From an uncultured Phascolarctobacterium sp. (GTDB taxonomy: Bacteria; Bacillota; Negativicutes; Acidaminococcales; Acidaminococcaceae): DNA of 64,000 nt. The notes under the pieces are model-generated. The model searched no databases. It was given only the letters and a program-made list of their open reading frames with translations, and had not been told where the DNA came from. Of this stretch, positions 19,701-28,237 are shown one piece after another (position 1 is the first letter of the stretch; every line of letters starts with the position of its first letter). A program made the translations under genes and the position numbers. The DNA lies in the NCBI GenBank assembly GCA_900551745.1, contig URXA01000005.1, positions 1 through 64,000 on the forward strand, written 5' to 3'.

Positions 19701-22700
19701 GCTTATGGTGCGTGGAATCTCAGTGCGTTAGGAGAAGACGGCTGGATCAATATCGGCGGCGGCAAGCTGACTTCTGAAAATTATACTTCAGTAGACGCGT
19801 ACGGCGCAGGACAGATTTGGCTGAACACAGTTGATCGCAGCGGCGGAGCCACGATGGTAGCAGATACGAATGATTTGATCGTTGAAGGCAATATGAAAGG
19901 CAGCGGCCAGTGGGTAGGAGCCGGCAGCGGCGGCTTTATCAATGCTGCGTTCACTAACAGTGATTCTTATTTTGCCGGCATAGCCGATGCGGCAGGAGGC
20001 GAGATCAATATTGCACTGCAAAACGGAGCTACGTGGACAAATAGAGATGGCGGATTCAGTTATGGTTCTGGTATTTCTACCAACAGCAGTGCAAAGAGTG
20101 ACGTAAATTATTTCTATGGCGGAAAAGATGAAGCCAGCCGTGGAATAATTCATCAAATGCAAGACGGAGATATGACGATAAAGAACTACAGCGGAAATAC
20201 CATGATTTATTTTGACCGTGATGAAGAAAAAGAAGGCAAAGTAAAAGGCGGCGATGTTATCATCGAAAATGCCGCTAAAGATTCTGTTATCACGATGAGG
20301 ACAGACAGCAGCGGTATTGATGTAAATAATACCGACAGCGTAAACGCTATCTTGAACGAAGTGGCAGGGAAACTGTTCTATAACGGCTATACCGAAGGAG
20401 AGAGAAACCTGTCTGGTTATGCGGAAATAGCCGAAGGTCTGACGTCGTCGACAGTAGCGAAAAAAGCAGACATCATATTTGATGACAACAGTGGAGCAGG
20501 GCGCGTAACCAAAGAACCTTTGGGACAGACAACCGTGCAGTTTACCAATTCCATTACCGGTGTACCGGCAGATGATTTAGAATACAAAAAAGCCGGCGTT
20601 ATTCAAGACGGCAAATATGTATTCAGCGAAACAACTGGCATCAAGGTTGGCAGCGATTCGGCTAAAGCTGGTAGTAGTGGCAGTCTGCGGGCGGCTATAG
20701 CTGTGTATACTGGTTATAAATATGGTGTAGATCCTTCTGATTATGAACATATCAATGCAACTGTTGATGCTGAAAAAGGTTTAAAAATTACCAATGATTC
20801 TGATCAAAGCTATGCGGCCGGTATTTACAGCGGCAATGGCACGCAGTTTACTGTTAACGGCGACGTCGATATCGATTTTAACTATGCTGTGCAGGAAGGT
20901 TCTTACGGCAGTAACGTAGGTTTTTACGGCATCAAGCAGGAGTGTCAAAACAATGGCAGCTATAAAGGCGGGCAGGCAATCACTACTATCAATGGCGATT
21001 TAACCATTAATATTGATAGGCAGAATGATCTGAGCGCAAACTATTATCAAGCTAGCCCGCGTTATGAGTCGGTTGCAGGCATAGTGAATAACGAAGCAGA
21101 CGGCAGTATTGTCAATGTCAACGGCATGGTTGATATGAATATTGCTGGCAGCGGCGTCATCGTAGACAGCTGGTATGATTCTAATAACGAAGTCAATATC
21201 AAAGGCGGCCGTATCGTTATCAATAATGATGGCAATCTGGCTTTAGGCAATAACCACGCTCTTACCGCATACAGCGGCACAATCAACATGGGCATGGCTA
21301 TGGACGCCGTTGAAACACAGGCTGAAGGCGAAGCAGCTTTGCAGCCCGGCAGCAGCCTGGTAGAAATAGAAGGCAACGTATTTACCCTTAAAAACAATAA
21401 TCCAAGCGATGCGGTTGGATATGGTTACAATGCCTTTGACGGTACCATCAACCTGGCACTGGCTACGGAAAATTCCTATTGGAAGGGAGTAGCTGATAAT
21501 GCCGGTGCGGATAAACTTGGTACGTTTAATCTGTATCTGCAAAACGGTGCGGCATGGTTCCATGAAGAACAAGGAACAACTTATGACCAATCTGCTAGTT
21601 ATACCGAAGCGCTTAAAGGCGTGTTTGACGGCGTAAGCCATGTGAGCAACTTCTATGGCGGTGCAGACGACAGTAAAGCCGGCGTAATTTTCCAAAACAG
21701 CGATTACGGCATTGAAATTGATAATTACAGCGGCAACACCTATGTAGTATATGGACATAACAGTGCTGATCCTGCGCAGATCATCGGCGGTGATTTGACA
21801 ATTAAATCTGCGGCTGAAGACTCCGTAATTACTGTAACCACCGACAGAAACGGCATCGACGTAGATAATATTGAACAAGTAGCCGACGTATTCGGTTCTT
21901 TAGCAGAAAAACTTATTTACGAAGGAGCCATCGTTGGTGAAGGTGAAGAAGCAAAAGCAGAAAACAACCTTGAAGGCAAGCTGACCATCAGCGAAGGTCT
22001 GACCGGAGCAAGTCTGTCGTATAAAGTAGGCAATATCGTATTTGATGAAACTACCGGCAAAGGCAGCATGGATGAAATCTTCGGCGTACAGGACGGAAAC
22101 AGCGATCCTAACCAACCGACGGATCCAAGCATCGAAGTGGGCAAATATGAAACGCTGATCATGAGCGGTGCAAAATCTGCAATGGCATCGGCAGCGCTGA
22201 TGTGGAGAAACGGGCTGGGAGATTTGGATAAACGCCTTGGCGACTTAAGACTTGGCAGTGAAGATAATGGAGTCTGGGTCAACGTCTACGGCGGCAACTC
22301 TAAATATGACGGACAGAATACTGAATACAGTACCAGTTACAAATCCTACCAGTTAGGCTACGACTTCGACCTTGGCAGCGGCTGGAAAGCAGGCGCAGCA
22401 GTAAGCTACACTGACGGGGATGCGGACTATATCCTCGGAGGCGAAGGAGAGCTGAAGAATACCAGTGTCAGCCTGTATGGAACATGGCTGGGAACAAAGG
22501 GTCATTACGCCGACATAGTAGTAAAAGGCGGACAGGTAGAAAATGACTTCAGCGTTTATAACGAAATGGGCCATAAGGTAGAAGGAGACTACAAGACCAA
22601 AGGTTATTCGGTAAGTGCTGAATATGGAAGGACGCTGGAAACCGGTAACGGTTGGTATGTAGAACCGCAGGCACAGTTGACATGGGGCAAGCTGAAGAGC

Positions 22701-23072
22701 AAGGCGTACAGTGCAGCAAGTGACGTTAAAGACGGAGCGGGCAACTACCGGAACATGGATATCAGCCAGGATGGCTTTGACAGCCTGATAGGCAGATTGG
22801 GAGTAAAAGTAGGAAGGGGAACGAGTGATGCGAATATGTACTTCAAAGCATCGCTGGCTCATGAATTCAAGGGTGACTTTACAAGCAGCTTCGTAGCAGA
22901 AGAAGCAAAACGTACAGGAATAGACCTTGGAGGAACATGGGCGATCCTGACGCTGGGAGGAAGTAAGAAGGTAAGTGAAAACAGTTATTTGTATGGCAGC
23001 ATAGAAAAGAGCATCGGCGGTGACGCTGTGAATGACTGGCGTGCAGATCTTGGTATGCGCTGGACCTTCTAA
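16749..23072 (+). CDS. Giant autotransporter adhesin, 2,107 aa
   Basis: Start chosen at ATG 16749, eight bases after GGAAGGAAAG and immediately before a proper signal peptide (MKKKNVLKCTKKLTLG, cleavage near AEA-AE). An in-frame ATG at 16623 lies inside the terminator hairpin and is rejected. The passenger has five ~115-residue modules (near nt 16930, 17355, 18765, 20170 and 21720), including two in tandem at the N-terminus, which the preceding paralogue lacks. The barrel and RWTF end are identical to that paralogue. The N-terminal 400 residues are the most diverged part, so the two proteins probably display different distal tips on the same stalk. A cobalamin-type leader precedes it. Confidence 0.92.
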   Translation: MKKKNVLKCTKKLTLGIALALGCNILSMSMLTNAEAAESVLESGAIMEGNSKLINMAADSADITYDKYTGYKNYYVYEHDSTDVTKILGGDITITSAGLWAWSEGATPTNKSSILLATDSSGIDVTDTKVVDEVLRNLAGKLTYSAYTEGERNLYAQVMIDEGITSSSYSSAADAYQDVYFDSATGKGSVVDSVVVMGRDSSDITIDEYKGIKQTYTFTHNPDDPTEIYGGKIIIKKSDSTQDATTNNNLNRGVVLVTDSSGIDPNDKEQLSAVLNALASKVVFEGFTDNRYGLNSSIVKIADGITSSDWTYASGSLTFDSETFEGKIQYTPSISHIYTGVMTGNLDKDKENGYNNGYNLQSDGNGGYYSAVMIRPEVTDKSEDAVLAAINMAAGKDITSIALSNTNIIDISKLSAPNGKVYFIYNNGGGTLDTGYSETNVKFQGENPNAAGAIYAANPDGDTKSTITTAWNLAIDAPDDGFTAVEAGKNGEISFSKSSGSLSIDGNGHKINAIVAGDGGVVNIGKDHNNRAFYVNIDAGDGNALYAKDGGTINLFNQSMYINNMKGDVVSEGTGKIGTVSLKGGTWDGNLNAETTVDLYGETWNGDALNETAVIMLNGASVWNGTMKDGGTLDLSISTWNDSKVGNTSIKTLNGGMMRGLRGIINKASGDLTIENYTGNAVIGYTHENDDPSKISGPNVKIEKAESGSSIALRTDSSGIDLEDKNEVQSVFDALAKKLTYTAYTTGEKNLDGFVEIAEGLTAGSRAYSISKLTFDQNTGAASASTNFGKAFNSPITGDLAKDTAYKDIASADGNTTTYKFTSDTYINNTINIEGATADPTNMKYGITVNPDEGKTLVMDLQGHDLTVENNIGQGQMAQSTTSIIYALNDKSNIYIKNPGKIDLSTFTAGYYAGAVDAGNRYAKSDSVSLVEIDNQSDWDHAVKIRGVMGMGGVSAGSIFNVNWTGIKVFNHGHVDIKGYVDMYAYGAWNLSALGEDGWINIGGGKLTSENYTSVDAYGAGQIWLNTVDRSGGATMVADTNDLIVEGNMKGSGQWVGAGSGGFINAAFTNSDSYFAGIADAAGGEINIALQNGATWTNRDGGFSYGSGISTNSSAKSDVNYFYGGKDEASRGIIHQMQDGDMTIKNYSGNTMIYFDRDEEKEGKVKGGDVIIENAAKDSVITMRTDSSGIDVNNTDSVNAILNEVAGKLFYNGYTEGERNLSGYAEIAEGLTSSTVAKKADIIFDDNSGAGRVTKEPLGQTTVQFTNSITGVPADDLEYKKAGVIQDGKYVFSETTGIKVGSDSAKAGSSGSLRAAIAVYTGYKYGVDPSDYEHINATVDAEKGLKITNDSDQSYAAGIYSGNGTQFTVNGDVDIDFNYAVQEGSYGSNVGFYGIKQECQNNGSYKGGQAITTINGDLTINIDRQNDLSANYYQASPRYESVAGIVNNEADGSIVNVNGMVDMNIAGSGVIVDSWYDSNNEVNIKGGRIVINNDGNLALGNNHALTAYSGTINMGMAMDAVETQAEGEAALQPGSSLVEIEGNVFTLKNNNPSDAVGYGYNAFDGTINLALATENSYWKGVADNAGADKLGTFNLYLQNGAAWFHEEQGTTYDQSASYTEALKGVFDGVSHVSNFYGGADDSKAGVIFQNSDYGIEIDNYSGNTYVVYGHNSADPAQIIGGDLTIKSAAEDSVITVTTDRNGIDVDNIEQVADVFGSLAEKLIYEGAIVGEGEEAKAENNLEGKLTISEGLTGASLSYKVGNIVFDETTGKGSMDEIFGVQDGNSDPNQPTDPSIEVGKYETLIMSGAKSAMASAALMWRNGLGDLDKRLGDLRLGSEDNGVWVNVYGGNSKYDGQNTEYSTSYKSYQLGYDFDLGSGWKAGAAVSYTDGDADYILGGEGELKNTSVSLYGTWLGTKGHYADIVVKGGQVENDFSVYNEMGHKVEGDYKTKGYSVSAEYGRTLETGNGWYVEPQAQLTWGKLKSKAYSAASDVKDGAGNYRNMDISQDGFDSLIGRLGVKVGRGTSDANMYFKASLAHEFKGDFTSSFVAEEAKRTGIDLGGTWAILTLGGSKKVSENSYLYGSIEKSIGGDAVNDWRADLGMRWTF
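20269..23072. repeat. 2.8-kb near-identical direct repeat, copy 2
   Basis: Partner of 13596-16399. Substitutions fall at 20318, 20333, 22985 and 23021. Homologous recombination between the copies would delete 6,673 bp, fuse the two genes in frame and remove the second riboswitch. Confidence 0.9.
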
Positions 23073-23108
23073 AGCAATTCGAATAAAATAATAAAGTAAT
23101 AAGAATTT

Positions 23109-23143
23109 TTGGCCTTCATAACACTAACAGTTATGAAGGCCAA
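23109..23143 (+). terminator. Terminator after third autotransporter
   Basis: A perfect 14-bp inverted repeat, TTGGCCTTCATAAC with GTTATGAAGGCCAA, has a seven-base loop and is followed by TTTCTC. It closes the autotransporter island. Confidence 0.75.
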
Positions 23144-23236
23144 TTTCTCGATAATATATTAAAAATAAGTTATTGCTAATTGTTTAAACTTTATATTTGT
23201 GTTATCTTTAAATAATGAATAATGGTGGTGCCAGAT

Positions 23237-24199
23237 TTGAAACATTTATTTAATTATTGTGCCGTACCTTGGTATGAAAAAGAATTACAGGAAAAGAATC
23301 TTTTGCTGGAAGATTATGTGCGGCAGCATAATCTTAATGGAATAGAACGGCTGATTTATCAGAATGAGGTTATGGAAAAATCTTACAGAGAGATCGTCAC
23401 CGGAGTCCATTTGGCGTATTGGCCTTATTGGCTTGATTTTTGGCTTCAGGATCATGAAAGAATGAGTCTGCAGTTCAGAGATAAAAAGGAACTGAAAAAT
23501 GGTTATGCAGGTGCTGATAATATTGAGGCCTGGCTGGAATTGATTAAACAAAATATTGAAAGCGCGTTGTTGGAAAAACCGGAATATTTGGTGTGGCATG
23601 TTGCGGACTGTAATCGTCACGAGCCGTATACATATAAATTTCATTATACCGATTCAGAAGTAGTAGAGGCTGCCGCAGATGTTTTTAACGAAATAAGCGG
23701 TAATATCCCGGAGGATGTTGTAGTGTTGTTTGAAAATTTATGGTGGCCTGGTTTACGTTTACGTGATAATAAAGTTACTGAATTATTTTTTAACAGGATA
23801 AATAGGAAACAGGTCGGGATTATTTTAGATACTGGTCACCTGCTCAATACAGAGGATAATTTGGCTAATGAGAATGATGCAATTGATTTTATATGCCACA
23901 CGGTAAAGAGTTTTGGTGAACTTAAAAATCTTATCAAAGGCTTACATTTAAGCTGCTCACTTTCGGCTGACTACAGAAGATCGTTCCCGAAAATTGTTCC
24001 CAAAGAAAATAATTTCAGTACGTTGTTTGAACATATGAATAAGATTGATCAGCATAAACCTTTTACTAACAGAAGGGTTTTGGAGATACTGGAGTTAACC
24101 GATCCTGAATATGTTGTACATGAATTGGCTTATGATACCTTCGATGATTTGGATGGTGTTTTAAATACTCAGCTTAAAGCTTGTAATATATTGCGTTAA
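23237..24199 (+). CDS. Xylose-isomerase-like TIM-barrel protein
   Basis: About 320 residues with the pattern of the sugar-phosphate isomerase / AP endonuclease family 2 barrel: VVVLFENLWWPG (strand with metal-ligand Glu), GIILDTGHLLNT (Asp and His) and IKGLHLSCS (His). The N-terminal part also contains HLAYWPYW. TTG at 23237 is preferred because GGTGGTG sits at the right distance upstream; ATG at 23222 is in frame but has no SD. Substrate unknown. It stands alone between terminators and the MerR gene. Family members isomerise or epimerise sugars or cleave related compounds with a divalent metal. Confidence 0.6.
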   Translation: MKHLFNYCAVPWYEKELQEKNLLLEDYVRQHNLNGIERLIYQNEVMEKSYREIVTGVHLAYWPYWLDFWLQDHERMSLQFRDKKELKNGYAGADNIEAWLELIKQNIESALLEKPEYLVWHVADCNRHEPYTYKFHYTDSEVVEAAADVFNEISGNIPEDVVVLFENLWWPGLRLRDNKVTELFFNRINRKQVGIILDTGHLLNTEDNLANENDAIDFICHTVKSFGELKNLIKGLHLSCSLSADYRRSFPKIVPKENNFSTLFEHMNKIDQHKPFTNRRVLEILELTDPEYVVHELAYDTFDDLDGVLNTQLKACNILR

Positions 24200-24256
24200 G
24201 ATAAAATACAATATTGAAATTTATTTATAAAAATATGACTATAAAAATAAAAAAAC

Positions 24257-24292
24257 TGTATTGTTACAATACACCCTAAACTATTATATAAT
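24257..24292 (+). promoter_or_regulatory. merR promoter with overlapping palindromic operator
   Basis: TGTATTGT-T-ACAATACA (24257-24273) is a palindrome with 8-bp arms. It covers a -35-like TTACAA (24264-24269), 17 bases before TATAAT (24287-24292). The left half, ACTGTATTGTTACA, recurs in the promoter of the decarboxylase operon (25177-25190). The layout predicts autorepression by the regulator encoded just downstream. Confidence 0.7.
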
Positions 24293-24319
24293 ATAAAAAA
24301 ATGGGGTGAGGTGGTCTTG

Positions 24320-25150
24320 ATGAGCACTTATATTTCTATAAGCGAAATGGCGAAACTGCACGGAATTACCAGACAGACCCTTATTCATTACGATAATATC
24401 GATTTATTTAAGCCGGCCAAGGTAGATACCAATGGTTACCGTTATTATTGTAAACACCAGATACCATATTTACGCGAGATTTGTTTCCTTAAATCGTTGG
24501 GAATTAGTTTGAAAGATATCCAACAGCATTTTCAGGAACGGACGCCGGAAAACGAAATGTATCTTTTGGAGAAACAAAAACAGTATATTATGAATCAAAT
24601 TGCTAAGCTCAATACTTTGCGCGAATACCTCAATCAAAGGATCGATCTGTATGAAGAAGCCGTAGATGCAGGGATGATGAGGATGTCACTGCCTTTTGTG
24701 CGCTATATAGATGCACGTCAGGCGATTTTTAAAGAGTGGCTGCAGCCTATTGATAAAGATAATCTGCACACGACTTTAATGGGTTTGTGGCAGCGTATTT
24801 TTGAACGTGAAATGGTTCCGTCAGGCGGGTTTGGTTCTATCATCAAAAAGTCTGGTGTGGAAAAAAACGAGTGGCTGCAGGGAGCCGGGTCCTGTATATT
24901 TTTACCGGTATGGAACAAGGAGCACGAAAATACACTTACGATCCCGGCCGGAGAATATGTGTGCATGTATAAGTATGGTATGCCTTATGATACTGAGCAT
25001 CTGGAAAAGCTGATGCAGTGGCTGGCTAAAAATAATTATGAACTGACAGGTGATATCATCGACGTGTGTCTGCTTGATACTACCTTTTATAAGCAGGAAA
25101 CAGGCGTAGATTTCTGTATGCTGCAGGCTCCTGTTACCTTAAAAAAATAA
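24320..25150 (+). CDS. MerR-family regulator with effector-binding domain
   Basis: 276 residues from ATG 24320, five bases after GAGGTGG; a GTG nine bases earlier overlaps that SD. Residues 1-70 form a MerR winged helix (ISEMAKLHGITRQTLIHYD, then NGYRYY). A coiled-coil dimerisation helix follows (about 85-115). The C-terminal ~150 residues (FLPVWNK, IPAGEYVCMYKYG, ending near MLQAPV) look like a GyrI/BmrR-type ligand-binding domain. Such regulators twist promoters with long spacers when bound to a ligand. The operon directly downstream has exactly such a promoter, so an aromatic acid effector is plausible, but that is inference. Confidence 0.85.
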   Translation: MSTYISISEMAKLHGITRQTLIHYDNIDLFKPAKVDTNGYRYYCKHQIPYLREICFLKSLGISLKDIQQHFQERTPENEMYLLEKQKQYIMNQIAKLNTLREYLNQRIDLYEEAVDAGMMRMSLPFVRYIDARQAIFKEWLQPIDKDNLHTTLMGLWQRIFEREMVPSGGFGSIIKKSGVEKNEWLQGAGSCIFLPVWNKEHENTLTIPAGEYVCMYKYGMPYDTEHLEKLMQWLAKNNYELTGDIIDVCLLDTTFYKQETGVDFCMLQAPVTLKK

Positions 25151-25173
25151 ATAAAAATTTTTTAAAAAACCTC

Positions 25174-25204
25174 TTGACTGTATTGTTACACCACAATCTA
25201 TTAT
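25174..25204 (+). promoter_or_regulatory. MerR-type promoter of decarboxylase operon
   Basis: TTGACT (25174-25179) and TATTAT (25199-25204) are separated by 19 bases, the hallmark spacer of MerR-activated promoters. The spacer holds ATTGT...ACAAT as a dyad and shares ACTGTATTGTTACA with the merR promoter. Transcription would begin near 25211, with AGGAGG before the first gene. Confidence 0.75.
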
Positions 25205-25249
25205 CAAATTGTGAGGTAACACTCAACAAAAAGTCAGGAGGTTATTTTT

Positions 25250-26734
25250 ATGACTAAAGAAGTTATTGATTTAAGATCTGCATTGGAATTGCTGGAAAGC
25301 ATTCCCGGACAAATGGTACGTACTGATGTAGAGGTTGATCCTTCAGCAGAACTGGCTGGCGTTTATCGTTATGTGGGTGCAGGCGGCACTGTTGCCCGTC
25401 CTACTAAAATAGGCCCGGCTATGACTTTTGAAAATGTGAAAGGACACCCAGGCGCAAAAGTTGTTATCGGTTTATTAGCCAGCCGTAAACGTGTAGGCTA
25501 TCTTTTGAATAGTAAACTTGAAAAATTAGGCTTTATGATGCGTGACGCTGTAAAAAATGCTATTGCCCCGATAGTTGTTGATAAAGCGAAAGCCCAATGT
25601 CAGGAAGTCGTGCATCTGGCTACTGACGAAGGCTTTGATATCCGTAAATTGATCCCGGCTCCTACCAATACTCCGGAAGATGCAGGACCGTATGTAACTT
25701 TGGGTATGTGCTATGCTTCCGATGTTGAAACCGGCGAATCTGACGTTACGATCCACAGACTTTGCCTGCAGAGCAAGGACGAAATTTCTATGTTTTTCAC
25801 GCCGGGAGCCCGTCATTTGGGCGCTTTTCGTGAAAAGGCCGAGGCTTTGGGAAAACCGCTGCCGATTTCCATCAGTATCGGTGTCGATCCGGCTATTGAG
25901 ATCGCTTCCTGCTTTGAGCCGCCGACAACTCCGCTTGGCTTCAATGAATTATCTATTGCCGGAGCAATCCGCGGTAAGGCTGTTGAATTAGCTCCCTGTG
26001 TGACTATAGATGAAAAATGTATCGCCAACGCCGAATACGTCATTGAAGGCGAGCTTTTGGTAGGCGCGCGCGTCCGCGAGGACCAGAATTCCAATACCGG
26101 TAAAGCGATGCCGGAATTCCCCGGTTATACCGGGCCTGCCAATGCAGAATTACCGGTTATCAAAGTGAAAGCTGTTACTCACAGAGTAAATCCGATTATG
26201 CAAACCTGCATTGGCCCTTCCGAAGAGCATGTCAGTATGGCCGGTATCCCGACTGAGGCGTCGATCCTTGATATGGTGGAAAGAGCTATGCCGGGTCGTG
26301 TACAAAATGTTTATGCACATTCCTCCGGTGGTGGTAAATTCATTGCCGTTATCCAGTTCAAAAAGACCGTTCCCAGTGACGAGGGCCGTCAGCGCCAGGC
26401 TGCGCTGCTTGCTTTCTCTGCTTTCCCGGAATTGAAGCAGGTGATTTTAGTTGATGAGGATGTAGATATTTTTGATACTAACGATGTTCTGTGGGCGATG
26501 ACTACCAGAATGCAGGCCGATGTCGATATCGTAACAATCCCCGGCGTACGCTGCCATCCGCTTGATCCGTCTAATGATCCTGCCTGCAGCTGGTCGATCC
26601 GCGATCATGGTATTGCCTGCAAAACTATTTATGACGCGACAGTTCCGTTTAATCAGAAAGCAAGATTCCAACGCGCAAAATTTATGGAAGTCGACGTAAA
26701 AAAATTCTTGCCTGATTTTATCGTACAGGACTGA
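25250..26734 (+). CDS. lpdC: UbiD-family aromatic acid decarboxylase, gallate type
   Basis: 494 residues, the usual length of LpdC-type enzymes. It carries out reversible non-oxidative decarboxylation of hydroxybenzoates using prenylated FMN. From memory it closely resembles Lactobacillus plantarum gallate decarboxylase: TDVEVDP, GAGGTV.RPT, GPAM.F.NVKG, ATDEGFDIRKL, APTNTP.DAGPY, TGKAMPEFPGY, GPSEEHVSMAGIPTEASI and DEDVDIFD. Visible active-site candidates are Arg170 (TIHR) and Glu266/Glu268 (IEGE). It is first in an operon with permease, UbiX-like and LpdD-like genes, which supports the role. Protocatechuate or a related acid could be the real substrate. Confidence 0.85.
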   Translation: MTKEVIDLRSALELLESIPGQMVRTDVEVDPSAELAGVYRYVGAGGTVARPTKIGPAMTFENVKGHPGAKVVIGLLASRKRVGYLLNSKLEKLGFMMRDAVKNAIAPIVVDKAKAQCQEVVHLATDEGFDIRKLIPAPTNTPEDAGPYVTLGMCYASDVETGESDVTIHRLCLQSKDEISMFFTPGARHLGAFREKAEALGKPLPISISIGVDPAIEIASCFEPPTTPLGFNELSIAGAIRGKAVELAPCVTIDEKCIANAEYVIEGELLVGARVREDQNSNTGKAMPEFPGYTGPANAELPVIKVKAVTHRVNPIMQTCIGPSEEHVSMAGIPTEASILDMVERAMPGRVQNVYAHSSGGGKFIAVIQFKKTVPSDEGRQRQAALLAFSAFPELKQVILVDEDVDIFDTNDVLWAMTTRMQADVDIVTIPGVRCHPLDPSNDPACSWSIRDHGIACKTIYDATVPFNQKARFQRAKFMEVDVKKFLPDFIVQD

Positions 26735-26743
26735 ATGAGTCAG

Positions 26744-26774
26744 GTGGTTAAGGCGTTTTAAACTCCTTAACCAC
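26744..26774 (+). other. Intercistronic hairpin lpdC-permease
   Basis: GTGGTTAAGG (26744-26753) pairs with CCTTAACCAC (26765-26774), with no following T run. It is more likely an mRNA processing or stability element that lets the decarboxylase be made in excess of the membrane protein than a full terminator. Confidence 0.5.
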
Positions 26775-26813
26775 ATTATCTGGCTTTGATTGGATATTTT
26801 AAGGAGGACAATT

Positions 26814-28199
26814 ATGGGAAAGAATAAACCGATTATAGGTTTTATTTTAGGTATCATCGTAGCTGTGGTCATCTTTTTTGCTAACATTCCCGGTTTGGAA
26901 CGCACCGGACAGATGTGTATGGCCTTTTCTCTGATGACAGTAATTTTCTGGGCTTTCGGTATTGCTCAGCCCGGTTATGTCTCAGGCCTGTATCTTTTGC
27001 TCTTAGCAGTTTTTAAAGTCGCGCCAACAACATTGATTTTTTCTACCTGGACTACTTCTATGATGTATCTGATCATCGGTGCTTATCTTATTGCGGTGGC
27101 AGTTAAAGAATCAGGCTTAGGTGAGAGGATCGCTTATAAGTTTATCGTAAAATATGTTTCGTCTTTTAAAAGTATTATCATCTCTATCTTTGCGCTGACG
27201 TTCATTCTGGCCTTATTGATTCCGCATCCCTGGCCGCGCGCTTTCCTCATTATGTCGGTTATGGCTGTTGTGGTAAAAAGTGCAGACATTCCTCATGAAG
27301 ACGCTGTTAAGATCGGTTTTACCGTTTTTACGGCTTCCATTCCGGTTTCCATGATCTTTCTGACCGGTGATGCATCGATCAATCCTCTGGCGGCTGCCAG
27401 CTGTGACCCGGAACCGGTAGGCTGGCTCAAGTGGTTCGAAGTTATGGGCCTGCCGATGATCGTTACCAGTATCATTACAATGGTTATGATTCTGTTTATG
27501 TTCAAGCCCACCAAAGAGGTCAGGGTCAATAAAGCCGAAATTTTAGAGAAGCTGGAAGCTATGGGATCGATGAGCGGCAAAGAACTACGTACTGCCGTTT
27601 GGGTAACACTGGCTATTATCCTTTGGATGACTGATACGCTGCATGGCATTGATATTGGCTGGGTAACGTTATTTATTGCTATGGGGATGGCAATGCCTAA
27701 GATCGGCGGCATTTTGACTCCGCAAAGCTGGAGCGGCGTACCGGTACAAACACTGATCTTTTTGACAGCTGCTGTAGCTATTGGCCGTGTCGGCGGTGCT
27801 ACAGGCATGAATACATGGATCGCGCAGACTGTATTGCCAAGCAGCGTTCCGGAAAATATGTTTATCCTGGCCGCGTTTATTACAGCCGTTTCTATTGCTA
27901 TCCATATGTTGTTCGGCAGCGTTATCGCAGTTATGGGCATCGTTATCCCGGCGATGCTGGCCTTTACGGGATCAATGGGTATCAGTACGATCATTCCTGT
28001 TATGATTGCCTATATTGCTATCAACGCTCACTTTATACTGCCATTCCATAATCTGGCGATTTTGGTCGGCGTAGGTGAAGACAACGGTATGTATACGGAA
28101 AAAGAAACGATCAAATTCGGCGTACCGTTTACGATCGTGCTGTTCATCATTACTGTCGGCGTTGCTGTACCCTGGTGGAAAGTAATCGGTCTGTGGTGA
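26814..28199 (+). CDS. SLC13/DASS-type anion permease
   Basis: 461 residues with about 11-12 hydrophobic segments. Start at ATG 26814, directly after TTAAGGAGG; the in-frame TTG at 26790 precedes that SD. It shows the two-fold inverted architecture of divalent anion:sodium symporters, including GDASINPLAA in the first half and AINAHFILPFHNLAI near the end. Sandwiched between a decarboxylase and its cofactor enzyme, it most likely imports the aromatic carboxylate or exchanges substrate for product. Specificity cannot be read from sequence alone. Confidence 0.8.
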   Translation: MGKNKPIIGFILGIIVAVVIFFANIPGLERTGQMCMAFSLMTVIFWAFGIAQPGYVSGLYLLLLAVFKVAPTTLIFSTWTTSMMYLIIGAYLIAVAVKESGLGERIAYKFIVKYVSSFKSIIISIFALTFILALLIPHPWPRAFLIMSVMAVVVKSADIPHEDAVKIGFTVFTASIPVSMIFLTGDASINPLAAASCDPEPVGWLKWFEVMGLPMIVTSIITMVMILFMFKPTKEVRVNKAEILEKLEAMGSMSGKELRTAVWVTLAIILWMTDTLHGIDIGWVTLFIAMGMAMPKIGGILTPQSWSGVPVQTLIFLTAAVAIGRVGGATGMNTWIAQTVLPSSVPENMFILAAFITAVSIAIHMLFGSVIAVMGIVIPAMLAFTGSMGISTIIPVMIAYIAINAHFILPFHNLAILVGVGEDNGMYTEKETIKFGVPFTIVLFIITVGVAVPWWKVIGLW

Positions 28200-28237
28200 T
28201 TTGTCTTAAAAAGTAAGTTTAAGAAAGGTTGGTTATT

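Noticed and set aside
23073..23236. Mobile element boundary after the autotransporter island
   Set aside because: No terminal inverted repeats, target duplications or transposase remnants seen; only a terminator and a weak promoter-like TTGTTT/TATCTT pair.
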